NCBI GenBank assembly: GCA_949130495.1
Contig: OX422220.1
Span: 10,719,001-10,783,000, forward strand
Source: Sambucus nigra
Taxonomy: Eukaryota; Streptophyta; Magnoliopsida; Dipsacales; Adoxaceae
Length of the DNA stretch: 64,000 nucleotides
Reading direction: 5' to 3'
Shown here: positions 10,991 to 22,500 of the stretch, piece after piece
Numbering within the stretch: position 1 is the stretch's first letter
How the letters are laid out: each line of letters opens with the position of its first letter
The notes under the pieces: generated by a model
The model's database searches: none
The model's input: only the letters and a program-made list of their open reading frames with translations
Told to the model about the DNA's origin: nothing
Translations under genes and position numbers: made by a program

Positions 10991-13877
10991 TGACCCTAGA
11001 GACATCTTTTTAAATGTAAGTCTTAAAATTTTCAAATTATCATCATATTCTCAATACAAGAGTCTCATGAATGTGTTTTAGAGTCCTACCAATTACATTG
11101 GTCATGTGCGAGGTGCTTGTGCTCCTCTTGGCCCCTTTGGGGAATGTTTTGGGTTTTTTCCCTCTAGTGCCATGTTTTAAGCCTAAGACTTGAGATTTTC
11201 AGATTAACGTCATATCTTAAATATGGGATTCTCATGACTATGCAATTAGTTACTACGAGTTACGTTTGGTCCGTTCGTTGTGTACGTGCCTCTTATAGAG
11301 TGTTTGGGGTATATTGGATTTTCACCCTCAAATGGCATGCTTCCAAATGTAATATTAAATATTTTCAAATTATCATCATATTCTCAAATCGGGATGCCCG
11401 TGACTATGCGATCAGTTCTTACAAATTACATTGGTCAACACTGAGGCATTCCTGCCTCTAATGAGATCATTTTGGGGCTATTTTGATTTTTTTTCTATAA
11501 GGGAATGCTTTTAATCCTAATTCTTGACATTTTAAGATTATATTCATATTCTCAAATAGGGAGTCATGTGAGAATGCGGTCAGTTCCTATTACTTACATT
11601 CGTCCTATGTTAGGGTTTCTTGCCCCTAATAGGGCCGCTTGGGGGTCGTTTTGTATTTTTGCCCCCTAACGGCATGTTTTTAAGCCTAAGTATTTATATT
11701 TGCAAATTATCATCATATTCCCATATCAGGAGTCCCGTTATTACGTGTCCAACTCCTACGAGTTACATTTGTCCAGTGAGAAATGTGCTTTCCTTTTATG
11801 GGGTCCTTTACATGCTATTTTGCATTTTCACTGTATATGGAAATATTTTTATGCCTAAGTTTTGATATTTTTAATTATAATCATATTCTCAAATGAGAAG
11901 TCTCGTGATCATGCGGTCAATTCCTACTTATTTTATTGGTCCCGTGCATGATTTTCATACTACTAACGGGTTTTCAAACTCTATGTTCGTGTTCTTTTAA
12001 CTTAAGTATTAAGATTTTCAAATTACCATTCTATTCTTGAACCGAGAATCCTGTGACTACGTGGTCAGTGCCTATGAGTTACATTGGTCATGTATGAGAT
12101 GTTCATGCCTTTTTTTGGGACGTTTGGTAACAACCTTTTGTTTTCACGCTCTAGAGGCATTTTTTATGCCTAAGCATTAAGATTTTAAAATTATCATAAT
12201 ATTATCCAATCGGGAGTTTCATGATGATGCCATCAAATCCTAAGAGTTACTTTGGTCCCGGGTGAGGTGTTCGTACCCCTATTGGGGACCTTTGGGGGAT
12301 GCATTGGGTTTTCACCCTCTACTGACATGTTTTTAAGCCTAAGTCTTGAGATTTCGAATTAACGGCATAATCTAAAATCGAGAGTCCCACCCGCGGTGTG
12401 CGTTCCTCTTATAGAGTGTCTGGGGGGGGGGGGGGGTTGTATTGTATTTTCACCCTCTAACGACATGTTTTCATTTCTACATCTACATATTTGTAAATTA
12501 TCATCAAATTCTCAAATTGGAAGTCTCGTTATTACACGACCAATTCCTACGTGTTACATTTGTCTAGTGGGAGATGTTTGTGCCACTTACGGGGTTGTTT
12601 ACAGGCTATTTTGGGTTTTCACCCTATAAGGGAATTTTTTAAGCCTAAGTGTTCATATTTTCAAATTATCAACATATTCTCAAATCACGAGTCCAATGGA
12701 AACACGAATAGTTCCTTGGAGTTACATTGCTCATGTGCAAAATGTTCGTTCCTATTATGTGTCTATTTTGGGGTTGTTTTTTATTTCCTCCCTCTAACGT
12801 CATGTTTTAAAGCCTAAGTTAAGATATTTTCCAATTATCATCATATTCTGAATCTAGGAGTTCCATGACGACACTGTTAGTTACTACGAGTCACATTAGT
12901 CTCGTGTGAGGTATTCGTGCTTATTGTGGGGCCGTTTCAGAGCCATTTTTTTGTTTTCATGCTCTAGAGGCATATTTTTAAGCCTAAGTCTTCATAGTTC
13001 AAATTATCATCACCATGTTGTCAAGTCCTACGACTTACATTAGTCCCATGCGAGGTGTTCGTATCCCTCATAGGGCCCTTTAGGGGATGGTTTGGATTTT
13101 TTCCCTTTAGTGAAACGTTTTTCAGCTTAAGTATTTATATTTTCAAATTAAAGTCGTATTTGAAAATTGTGAGTCCCGTGACTATGTAGTTTGTTACTAC
13201 GAGTTACGTTGTTCTCTTCCATGGTGTTCGCATCTCTTACGTGGTGTTGGTGGTTGTATTACATTTTCACCCTTTAATGGCATGTTTTCAAATCTAAGTC
13301 TACATATTTGCAATTTTTTTTCATATCCTCAAATCGAGAGGCATGAGATAATACAACCAATTGCTACGAGTTACATTGGTCATATATGATACATTAGTTC
13401 CTCTAACGGGGTCGTTCTGGGGCTATTTAGGACTTTTCCCTATAAAGGAATGTTTTTAAGACTAATTACTGACATTTTCAAATTATCACCTTATTCTTAA
13501 ATCGGGATTCCCGTGATAATGTGGTTAGTTCCTAACAGTTACATTGGTCCCATGCGAGGTGTTCGTGCCTTAAGCAAGGCCGTTTGGGGGCTATTTTGGG
13601 TTTTCTCTCTCTAACGACATGTTTTTAAGCCTAAGGCTTGAGATTTTCAAATTACCATCATATTCTCAAACCGGGAGTTCCGATACTGCGTGATCAATTC
13701 ATACCAGAACCATTAGTCTTGTACGAGGTGTTAGTGCCCCTTATGGATCCATTTAGGTGTTATTTTGGGTTTTCATCCTCTAGCGGCATATTTTTAAACC
13801 TAAGTCTTTATATTTTTAAATTATCATCGTATTCTCAAACCTAGAGTCTCGTGACTATGCTGTTAGTTCCTATACTC
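10991..13877 (+). repeat. Satellite array block 2 (unit about 168 bp)
   Basis: About 17 units in the same orientation as block 1. Unit landmarks fall near 11173, 11335, 11501, 11673, 11838, 12155, 12325, 12463, 12628, 12798, 12967, 13114, 13278, 13448, 13616 and 13785. Units fall into recognisable types: some have AATTAACGTC in place of AATTATCATC, some have a ...CTACATATTTG block, and some have GGAATG...AATTCTTGACATTTTC with GATAATGCGG. A run of 15 G lies in one unit at 12422-12436. The block is cut in mid-unit by the copia element at about 13878. Confidence 0.92.
12422..12436. repeat. Poly-G tract (15 G)
   Basis: A homopolymer inside a satellite unit, where other units have GGGGG or GGGGGTTG. 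It probably arose by slippage. Confidence 0.95.
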
Positions 13878-15236
13878 ATACAGAGGGCATCGATTCTGAG
13901 GAAACCTTCTCACAGGTTGTTATGATGAAGTCCATCCGGATTCTCTTGTCTATTCTGGCTCATTTTGATTATGAAATGTGGAAAATGGACGTCAAGTATG
14001 CATTTATTAATGGTACTCTTAACGAGTGTATCCATGTGGTGAAGTAAGATGTTTTTATTTCCCAAGGTCGAGAGCATAAATTATGTAAGATTAAGAAGTC
14101 CATTTATGGACTTAAGCAAGCATCTTGAACTTAGAACCTTTGTTTTTATCATGCAATCAAACCATTTTGGTTTTGATCAATTTCCAGATGAGTCTTGTGT
14201 GTACAAGAAATTCAATGGAAATCTGGCAGTGTTTTTAGTATTATAAGTGCATGACATTATTCTCATTGGAAATGATGTTAGAATGTTGTTTTCAATTATA
14301 GTGTGGTTGTCTAGGTAATTTGATATGAATGACTTAGGAGAGTCTAGTCACATCCTTAGGATGACACTTTATTACAAGAATAAAATGTAGGATTTATCAC
14401 AAGCAACATATATTGATTTTATTCTTGCGTGATTTAGCATGAAAGATTCCAAGAAAGGGTTCGTCCCTTTAACACAAGGAATATCTCTTTCTATGGATCA
14501 GTGTACTAAGACACCTAATGATATAGAGAAGATGAAAGGCATACCTTATGCTTTGGCAATTGGGAGACTTTTGTATGATATGCTATCCCCTAGACGATAT
14601 CTACTTTGTTGTATGGTATGGTGAATAGATATCAGTCTAACCGTGGGCAAGAACACTGGACTTTGGTAAAACGTATACTTAAGTACCTGAAAAGAACACC
14701 TGATTATATGCTAGTTTACCAGGAAGAGAGTATAGAACCTATTGGGTACACCGACTCAGATTTTTAGCCTGATAGGGATTCCAGAAAGTCTACCTATGGA
14801 TATGTGGTTATCCTAGGAGGTGGAGCCATTAGCTTGAGCAGTATCAAACAATATTCCATTACTGATTCAACCATAGAAGTTCAATATATGGGAACCTATA
14901 AGGTAACCATGGAAGAAGTGTGGCTTAGAAATATCAAAATGGATCTATGAGTGTTACCTTTAGTTCAATAAACTATTACACTTTATTATGATAATAGCAG
15001 TTCGATTTCTAACTCAAAAGAACCTAGAAGACATAAGAGAGATAAACACATCGAGCATAACTATCATCTTATTCAAGAAATTATGCAGCGAGGCGACATC
15101 ACAGTTATGAAAATTACATCAGAGAACAACCTAGCACACCCTTTCACAAAGAGGATACCAGCTAAACTTCTGATAGTCAAATTGAGGGGATGGGAGTGAG
15201 ATGCATTGCAACATGGCTTTGATTCAAGTTGGAGAT
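13878..15236 (+). pseudogene. copia reverse transcriptase and RNase H (broken)
   Basis: RT fragments read SIRILLSILAHFDYEMWKMD, VKYAFINGTLNE and LCKIKKSIYGLKQAS (13930-14127). The RNase H part is better kept: WTLVKRILKYLKRTPDYMLV (about 14660), YTDSDF.PDRDSRKSTYGYV (about 14749), TLYYDNSSSISNSKEPRRHK (about 14980) and IEHNYHLIQEIMQRGDITV, ending with the usual NNLAHPFTK (about 15126). A TAG lies directly after YTDSDF at about 14766, and many stops break the RT. The RNase H sequence is typical of plant copia elements. Confidence 0.88.
15223..15236 (+). promoter_or_regulatory. Polypurine tract of copia element 1
   Basis: The sequence TTCAAGTTGGAGAT lies directly before the LTR start TGTTAGGG. 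Plant copia elements usually have a close variant, AAGTGGGAGAT, followed by TGTTAG (family knowledge). Confidence 0.75.
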
Positions 15237-16152
15237 TGTTAGGGAAGTAGACTACAACCGTACTTTGTGTAATAGTTTTAGTTAGTGACTTATTGGTAAA
15301 TTAAAATCAATGTTTTCTTCGTTAATGAGAATCATGTACGGACATAATGTTTGCATCATTATATATATTTCCTATGTGTTTTAGTTTTCTCAGTAAGTGT
15401 TCTAGTATGTAGAGTACGACTTACATACAGACAATCAAATCACCAGTTCTTTTAGAATATAAGTTTTCTTATTCACAGTCTTAGATAGAAGTCGACACAC
15501 CATTATTAGGGATGTAGCACAATATTTTAGTAGGTCTATCGCGATTACGGGAAACTATATAGTTTTAACTTATTGTGCTAGTACACTTTATGTGTATTGA
15601 ATGGGACCACCTTGATGTCATTGTCTTTATACTGATTTTATAAGACAATAAAAACCTCGATATTATTAGGTTTATGTAAGTATCTTAATCTAGCTATGAT
15701 TGATGGACACATGAACAAGTTATTTATTACTTTTACCTATCAGGTGAGATTCATTATTGGATCAATAATCTTGATAGATTGGGTAATGTGGATAAATTTA
15801 TGGTGAAAGTCTTTTATGGGTGGAATCCACGTCTCGGTATAGAGACTGGTGATACCCCCTTGTATGCTTATAGGTTTTGTATGTGTCGACCCTTGCAGGT
15901 GGATTATGTTAATCCGATACTACAAATAAGTAAAGTTGGACCACTCAAGGACTAAAAGAAGTTGATCAAATAAATTATCAGCAAATTATTTTATTAACAT
16001 GTCACTGTAACCTTAATGTGAGGAGAATTAAGTAATTTATAATGAGGATCTCGATCTATAATTTTGAATTATGGAATGGAGTTGCAATTATAATTCTTTA
16101 GTGGTGCTAATTGTAATTAAGGAATTGAGATTAGAATATAGGAAAAGATTAG

Positions 16153-16157
16153 GTTTT
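16153..16157 (+). repeat. Target site duplication GTTTT (left)
   Basis: Five bases before the solo LTR. They match 19097-19101 exactly. Confidence 0.85.
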
Positions 16158-19096
16158 TGTGACACCTAACCTAATTAAATATGGGGTGGTCAGTCCTTTA
16201 TTAAATTAGAGCAAAGTATCTGGATGGTTCATTCTTAGCATCAGTGTCTAAAAACAAATTTTATTTCTTTATCACCTAATAAATAATTAAGCTAAGTGTC
16301 AAAACATTTAATTATATAAATTAGTTCTCAACGATATGAATTGTTATACATAAACCATTTTAATTAAGAGAGATATAATATTGAATAGGAAACCATCCAA
16401 AAGAATTAAACATGCTGAATTAATTATTCCCAATAAAATATCTCAAATCCAAGGATAATGTAATAATCAAAACAATCCCAACTAAAAACTGAGTACCGAA
16501 AAATAAAAAAGTACAATATCTCTTTGAACTAAATAGAAACTGGGAGTGGGTGACTCATTCCATATCTAACATGACTAAGTCAAGAGCCGAGATAACAAGG
16601 ACGAAGTCGTCTAAATGAAAGGGCCTGCAACTCCCACACTAGCTGCAGCACGTCAAACAATCCAATGATCTAAGTCTCACACCCCTATGGCTGGGCACCT
16701 ATATATATATATACACATATATATGCCACAGAAAGAAGAGTTGACAAGAAATGGGTTAGATCCCGATAGTTATAGTTTAAAAAAATAGTTTAGCAAGTAT
16801 TTAAAATGCTTTCTGGAAGATACTCCATACATGTTAGTTACGTGGCTCTCACTTGAGAATTCCCACATTTCAACTAGGGTGCACGCCTAACGTATTCGAA
16901 CCCAGTCTAGTTAATACTAACACGACTAACTAGTCTAAACCATGTCTCCTCTCATCCACCCTTATTCATATTCGAACATAAGTAGAATAATAAATAATTT
17001 CTTGATTTTAACAAGTCCACTATATACATTACATTGTGGCCTTAAGTTCTCGCACACTTACATCACTAAATATCATCTCAAATCTTATCTACCTATAAGC
17101 ACAGTAGAATATATATACTAATAATGTACTTTAAAATAAATTATAGTGTATGGATACTCTGCTATAGAGTCCCTGTACCTCTCGTACAAATAAGGGAAAT
17201 ACTAGATCGAATTCACTCTCGAACATTATTAACACAACACATATATATTGGTGGCAAATCATAGTTCCAAGTCACTAAAAGGTCTGTGCATACCCTCTCG
17301 TCTCTTAGGATCATCTAATCTACCACTCATAGATAGGTTGTATCAAGGTTCTATGTTCTAGGGAACAAGTCAATATTACCCATAAAGGTCACATCAGAAT
17401 AAAACTGTCCCCGTGCAAAAACCTCCATGATATCAACTAGCACATGTATGATTAAACATAGATTATTTAAGTAACAAGTATACATACACTCAAAAATATT
17501 TATGTCATTAAGTTAGGTACTCTCACCACCCATGACGCATATTAACCATACATGGTACATAACCCCCGAATCCTACGTAAAGTTATTCATCGTATAATTC
17601 ATTTATCATAAGTTCTCAAGTATTTATCGACCCTCGAAGTTTCCTCCACATAGTATGTATAATAACAGTAGGGAAACTAGTTAAGCCCTACTAGTCCAAG
17701 TCATATTCAATTTTCATAGAGCCTAATACCTCACATTTGCGATTATGACCCAATCAGTACCTACACATCCTTACCATTCAAATCCATATGAATTCACACT
17801 CACCCAAACTTAAACACGACCCTACCAATCCTTTCCAAGTCCGAGCATTGTAATTAAAATATGTCTAAGGGTTATTATAAAGTGGTGTTGGATTAAACAT
17901 TTAAAAAAGGAAATAAGTTCCAATTCTAGGGGAATTCGATCAATCGAAGGAAATGTTCGATCGATCGACTCAGTTGATCGATCGATTGCTCAGATATTGG
18001 TCTGCGATTTTCTGCACATTTAACCCTATGGGTTTCATCTACATTAATCCTCAAAGCCTCTAGTAATTTATCCCAAACTCCCAACCAAACATTACAAATG
18101 TCATAATAACAGGTATGAAAAAATTCTAACGTAAAATCTTACTTAACTCCTGTAGGAATCATCATTAAATGGGTACAATTAATGATTTTGTGTCAAACCC
18201 TGGTTAACTATATTATTTAAAGAACCACGTAATATTTCCTGATTTCTTCCTCTAAGATCGATAAAATTCCAGATTGACATTATACATGTACTAAGGATAT
18301 CAGCCTAACATGGTTTTTATTGAAACATGTGAATTCTAGTCTTCCAAATACCTTAAATCTCCATAAAAACGTGTAACTATTCCTCCTATTCTAACATGGA
18401 TATTGTATCAACACAAGATTAGCATGATTAATACATGCCTTAAAGTTTTAGGTCTGATCCGACGAATTTGAGTGGTATAGAAACGATCCTCTTCTTTCGA
18501 TCTATGCTTTGATGGTGGTGGAGGTACAAAATGGGTGGTTCTTTGCCTTGTACACCTTGGAAAGCTCTTTTCTTCTTCCTATGGCTTCCCTCCCTCTTTG
18601 ATTATGATAACCCTAATAATTTCGACACACCATCTTATATAGCCTTAATAATTTCGTAATTAATTAAGGTCCTAAAGTGGAAATTACAAAATGCCCTCCC
18701 AGGATGCCGGTTAGGCCTAAAATAGTCCCGAGACCCTAACTAAACCCTCGAGTACCTTTTTTTGACTTTCTCAACCCTTACGAACATAATGGCGCACTCT
18801 AAATAACCATACGAGGGACTTAGAATTGATTTACTTTATCTTCCATTAAATTAGTCCCAATACAACTGACACGCTCGTCCCGACTTAATTTCTATAATTG
18901 TCGTATTATTCACTCGTGACAGTTTTAATAACTTCATATCACATTTTACTTTACTCGTTAAGTAATAATCAACATACGTCCCATTAATAATTGCTAACTC
19001 ACGTCACGCTAGTAAATATTAATTTAATTACGGATTAATTATATAACTAATTATCTCCTATAAATAGTTAAAGTCAAAAAAATATGGGGTATTACA
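16158..19096 (-). mobile_element. Solo LTR of a Tekay-type gypsy element
   Basis: The plus strand runs from TGTGACACC (16158) to GGTATTACA (19096), the inverted form of the Tekay LTR ends TGTAATACCCC...GGGGTGTCACA seen at 44687-47656. Internal landmarks also match in order: the ATGGCTGGGCACC block near 16688, the CTGCAGCACGTCAAA block near 16640 and the GGCGCACTC block near 18791. At 2939 bp it is a full-length LTR. No PBS or coding sequence adjoins it, and both sides carry GTTTT. It is therefore a solo LTR, left by recombination between the two LTRs of a complete element. Its palindromic core (17935-17990) is CGATCGATCG, unlike the CGTTCGAACG of the younger elements. Confidence 0.93.
17935..17990. 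repeat. Palindromic cassette, TCGATCGATCGA type
   Basis: A cluster of ATTCGATCAATCGAA, TTCGATCGATCGAC and TTGATCGATCGATTG lies inside the solo LTR. It occupies about the same LTR position as the TTCGAA-type cassettes in the other Tekay-type LTRs of this window. Confidence 0.85.
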
Positions 19097-19101
19097 GTTT
19101 T
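19097..19101 (+). repeat. Target site duplication GTTTT (right)
   Basis: Five bases after the solo LTR, identical to 16153-16157. Confidence 0.85.
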
Positions 19102-19155
19102 CTCTGGACCATTAAGAGCCAATCCTTATCTCTCCTTAGGGTCGCTACCATAGCC

Positions 19156-19164
19156 TATATATAT
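19156..19164 (+). promoter_or_regulatory. TATA box of the copia LTR
   Basis: TATATATAT within GCCTATATATATGCACC. The same block is kept in the opposite-strand copia LTR at 36400-36408, which supports a promoter role over a chance AT run. Confidence 0.65.
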
Positions 19165-19526
19165 GCACCCAAAGCACTTTTTCTTAAGCCAATTGTCACT
19201 CTTTGATGCTCAAAAGATACAAATTTGGATTTGTGAGAAAGAGAGTCAATTGAGAGGAATAATGAGAAGAGTTGGTGGTCACGAAGATAGAGCCCACACT
19301 CTGCTCGTGACTGTGCATATCAAGAATATAGTAGAAGACCGTGAGGTGCATTGGGCTTGCATTCTTAATTAATCTTCATCACATACAGTTTGCTTTAACA
19401 AGATCAAATCTAATAGATCTCAAAAGGTAAATCATCATTCTTCTTTATAGGATTTCACATATGTGAATTTTTTCGTAATTCAATCTATACGCGTATTCAA
19501 TAGACCCTTGAATTGCCGCTCTAACA

Positions 19527-22500
19527 GTTTTAGCTTCCAATGTCATGTTTTTAAATCCAAGTCTAGATATTTGCAAATTATCATCATATTCCCAAGTTGG
19601 GAGTCTCGTTATTATGAGGCCAGTGCTTGCGCATTACATTAGTCCCGTGCAAGATATTCGTGCCTCTTACGTGGTCGTTTACGGGCTATTTTTTATTTTC
19701 TCCCTTTAAAGCAATGCTTCAATGCCTAAGCCATGATATTTTCAAATTATCATGATACTCTCAAATCAAAAGTCCAGTGGCAATGCGGCCAGTTCCTTGT
19801 AGTTATAATGTTTTATACGAGATGTTCGTAATACTAACGGGGCCATTTGGGTGTTATTGTGGGTTTATAATTATAATTGCATGTTTTAAGTCAAAATCTT
19901 GATATTTTCAAATTTTCGTCATATTCTCGAGTTGGGAGTCCCATGACTATGTGGCCAGTTCATAAGAGTTACATTCGTCTTGTACGAGATGTTCATGCCT
20001 CTTTCAAGACCGTTTGTCGGCTATTTTTAGTTTTCACAATTTAGAGGCATATTTTTAGGCCTAAGTCTTGAGATTTCAAATTATCATCATTTTGTCAATT
20101 TGGGAGTTTCAAGACTACGTTGTCAAGTTCTACGAGTTACATTGGTCCCGTGCGAAGTGTTTAAGCCCCTTATGGGGCTCTTTGGGGGATGTTTTGGGTT
20201 TTTGCCCTCTATAACATGTTTTTAAGCCTAAATAATGAGATTTTCAAATTAACATCGCATTTTAAAATCGGGAGCCTCGTGATTATGAAGTTAGTTATTA
20301 TGAGTCACGTTGGTCCCTCTCACGGTGTTCATGCTTCTTATAGGGTTTTTGGGCGCTATATTTGATTTTCACTCTCTAACGGCATGTTTTCAAATATAAG
20401 TCTACATATTTGAAAATTACATCATATTCTCAAATTGAGAGACCCGTGACTATGCGACTAGGTCCTACGAGTTACATTGGTGATGCTTGAGGCATTCGTG
20501 CCTCTAACGGGGCCGTTCTAGGGCTCTTTCAAATTTTCATCCTATAAGGGAATGTTTTTAAGCCCAATTCTTGACATTTTCGAATTATCATCATATTTTC
20601 AAATAGAGAGTCACGTGATAATGCGGTTAGTTCCTACTAGTTACATTGGTCATGTGGGAGGTGTTCGTGCATCTAACATGGACGTTTACGGGTTGTTTTG
20701 GGTTTTCTCCTTCTAATGGCATGTTTTCAAGCCTAAGTCTTTAGATTTTCAAGTTACCATCATATTCTCAAATCGGGAGTTCTGATACTATGAAGTCAGT
20801 TTGTACGAGTTACTTCGATCTTGTGCGAGGTGTTCGTTCTCCTTATAGGGCCATTTTAGGGCTATTTTGGGGTTTCGTCCTCTAGCAGCAGGTTTTTAAA
20901 CCTAAGTATTGATAGTTTCAAATTATCATGGTTTTCATCCTCAAGCTGTTCGTACCTCTTAGAGGGCCCTTTGGGGGCTGGTTTGGGTTTTTTCCTCTCT
21001 TGACATGTTTTAAGGCTAGTTATTAAGATTTTCTTATTTTTGTCATATTCAAAAATCAGAAATCTCACGACTGTGTAATTTGTTACTACGAGTTATGTTG
21101 ATCCCGTGCACGGTGTCCGTGCCTTTAAAGAGGTATTTAGGGGTTGTACTGGTTTTTCATCCTCTAATGATATATTTTTAAGTGTACGTCTAGATATTTT
21201 CAAATTATCATCCTATTATCAAACCCGGAGTTTCATAACTACACGATGAGTTACTACGAGTTACACAAGTCACATGCGAGGTGTTCGTGCCTATTACTCG
21301 GGGATTATGTCGCTTTAGCATCATGTTTTTAAGCCTAAGTACTGAGATTTTTAAATTATCATCATATTCTCAAACCATGAGTCTCGTGGCTATTTAGTGA
21401 ATTCCTATGAGTTACATTCATTTGGTGGGAGGTGTATATGCCTCTTACGTGTTCATTTTGCGACTATTTCAGGTTATTATCCCCATCTTCTTAAGTTTGA
21501 GTCTAGTTCTTTTCAAATCATTGGTATATTCTTAAATTAAGGGTTTTGTGGCTACGCGGTCTGCTACTACGAGTTACACTAGTTCCGTATGAGGTACTCG
21601 TGCCTATTATAAGGGCGTTCAAGCCTCGTACGGTGCAATTCAGGGGTTGTGTTTGGTTTTAACCATTTAGAGGCATGTTTTTTTAGCATATGTATTAAAA
21701 TTTTCAATTTATCATCATATTTTCAAACCCAAAGTCCCATGATTACGCAGTTCGTTCATTTGAGTTACACTAGTCCCGTGCGAGATATTTGTACATCTTA
21801 TGGGGCTGTGTGGGGAATCTTTTTAATTTTAATCCTCCAACAACATGTTTTTATGCCTACGTCGAGATATTTTAAAATTATCACCACATTATCAAATCGA
21901 TATTTCTATGACTACACAACCATTTCCTACGAGTCATAAGGGTTCGGTGTGAGGTGTCCTTGCTTCTTACAAAGCCGTTTGGGCCAATGTTGGATTTTCA
22001 CTCTCTAGCGGCATGCTTTTAATCCTAAGTCTTGATATTTTCAAATTAACGTCATATTATCAAATAAGGAGTTCTGTTACTATGCGGTTTGTTCCTACTA
22101 GTTACATTGGTCTAGTACAAGATCTTCGCACCCTTTACAGGGTCATTTGATTCCTATTTTTGCCCTCTAATGACATGTTTTTAAGCCTAAGTCTAAATAT
22201 TTGTAAATTATCACCATATTCTCACATTGGGAGTTCCATGGCTACGTAGTAAGTTTGTACTAGTTACATTGTTTCTGTGCGTGGTGTTCATTCCACTAAA
22301 GAGGTTGGTTGTGGGTTATTTTCAGTTTACGTCCTCTAGCGACATGTTTTTATGCATAAGTTTTAAGATTTTCAAATTAACATCGTATTTCCAAACTATG
22401 AGTAATATGACAATACAAGCAATTCATATGAGTTACATTGGTCTAGTGAAAATTGTCCGTGCCTCTTATATGTACATTTGGGGGTTATGTTATGTTTTCG

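Larger units (their letters stand above)
13878..19526 (+). mobile_element. Ty1/copia element 1, 3' half with 3' LTR
   Basis: The element starts abruptly in the reverse transcriptase and runs through RNase H, a polypurine tract and a 3' LTR ending in CTAACA at 19526. The 5' LTR, gag, protease and integrase are missing. Satellite DNA lies on both sides in the same orientation, but about 60-70 bp of a unit is also missing at the junction. This fits a deletion that took the 5' half together with some flanking satellite. Confidence 0.85.
15237..19526 (+). repeat. 3' LTR of copia element 1, interrupted by a solo gypsy LTR
   Basis: It begins TGTTAGGG and ends CTAACA. Without the insertion at 16158-19096 (and one copy of its target duplication) it is about 1.35 kb. 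The LTR at 36049-37383 on the other strand is homologous along its length, including the block around ACTTATTGTGCTAG and the promoter block CATAGCCTATATATATGCACC. The TATA box is at 19156-19164. The 15237-16157 part and the 19102-19526 part join in the same order as in the uninterrupted LTR. Confidence 0.88.
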
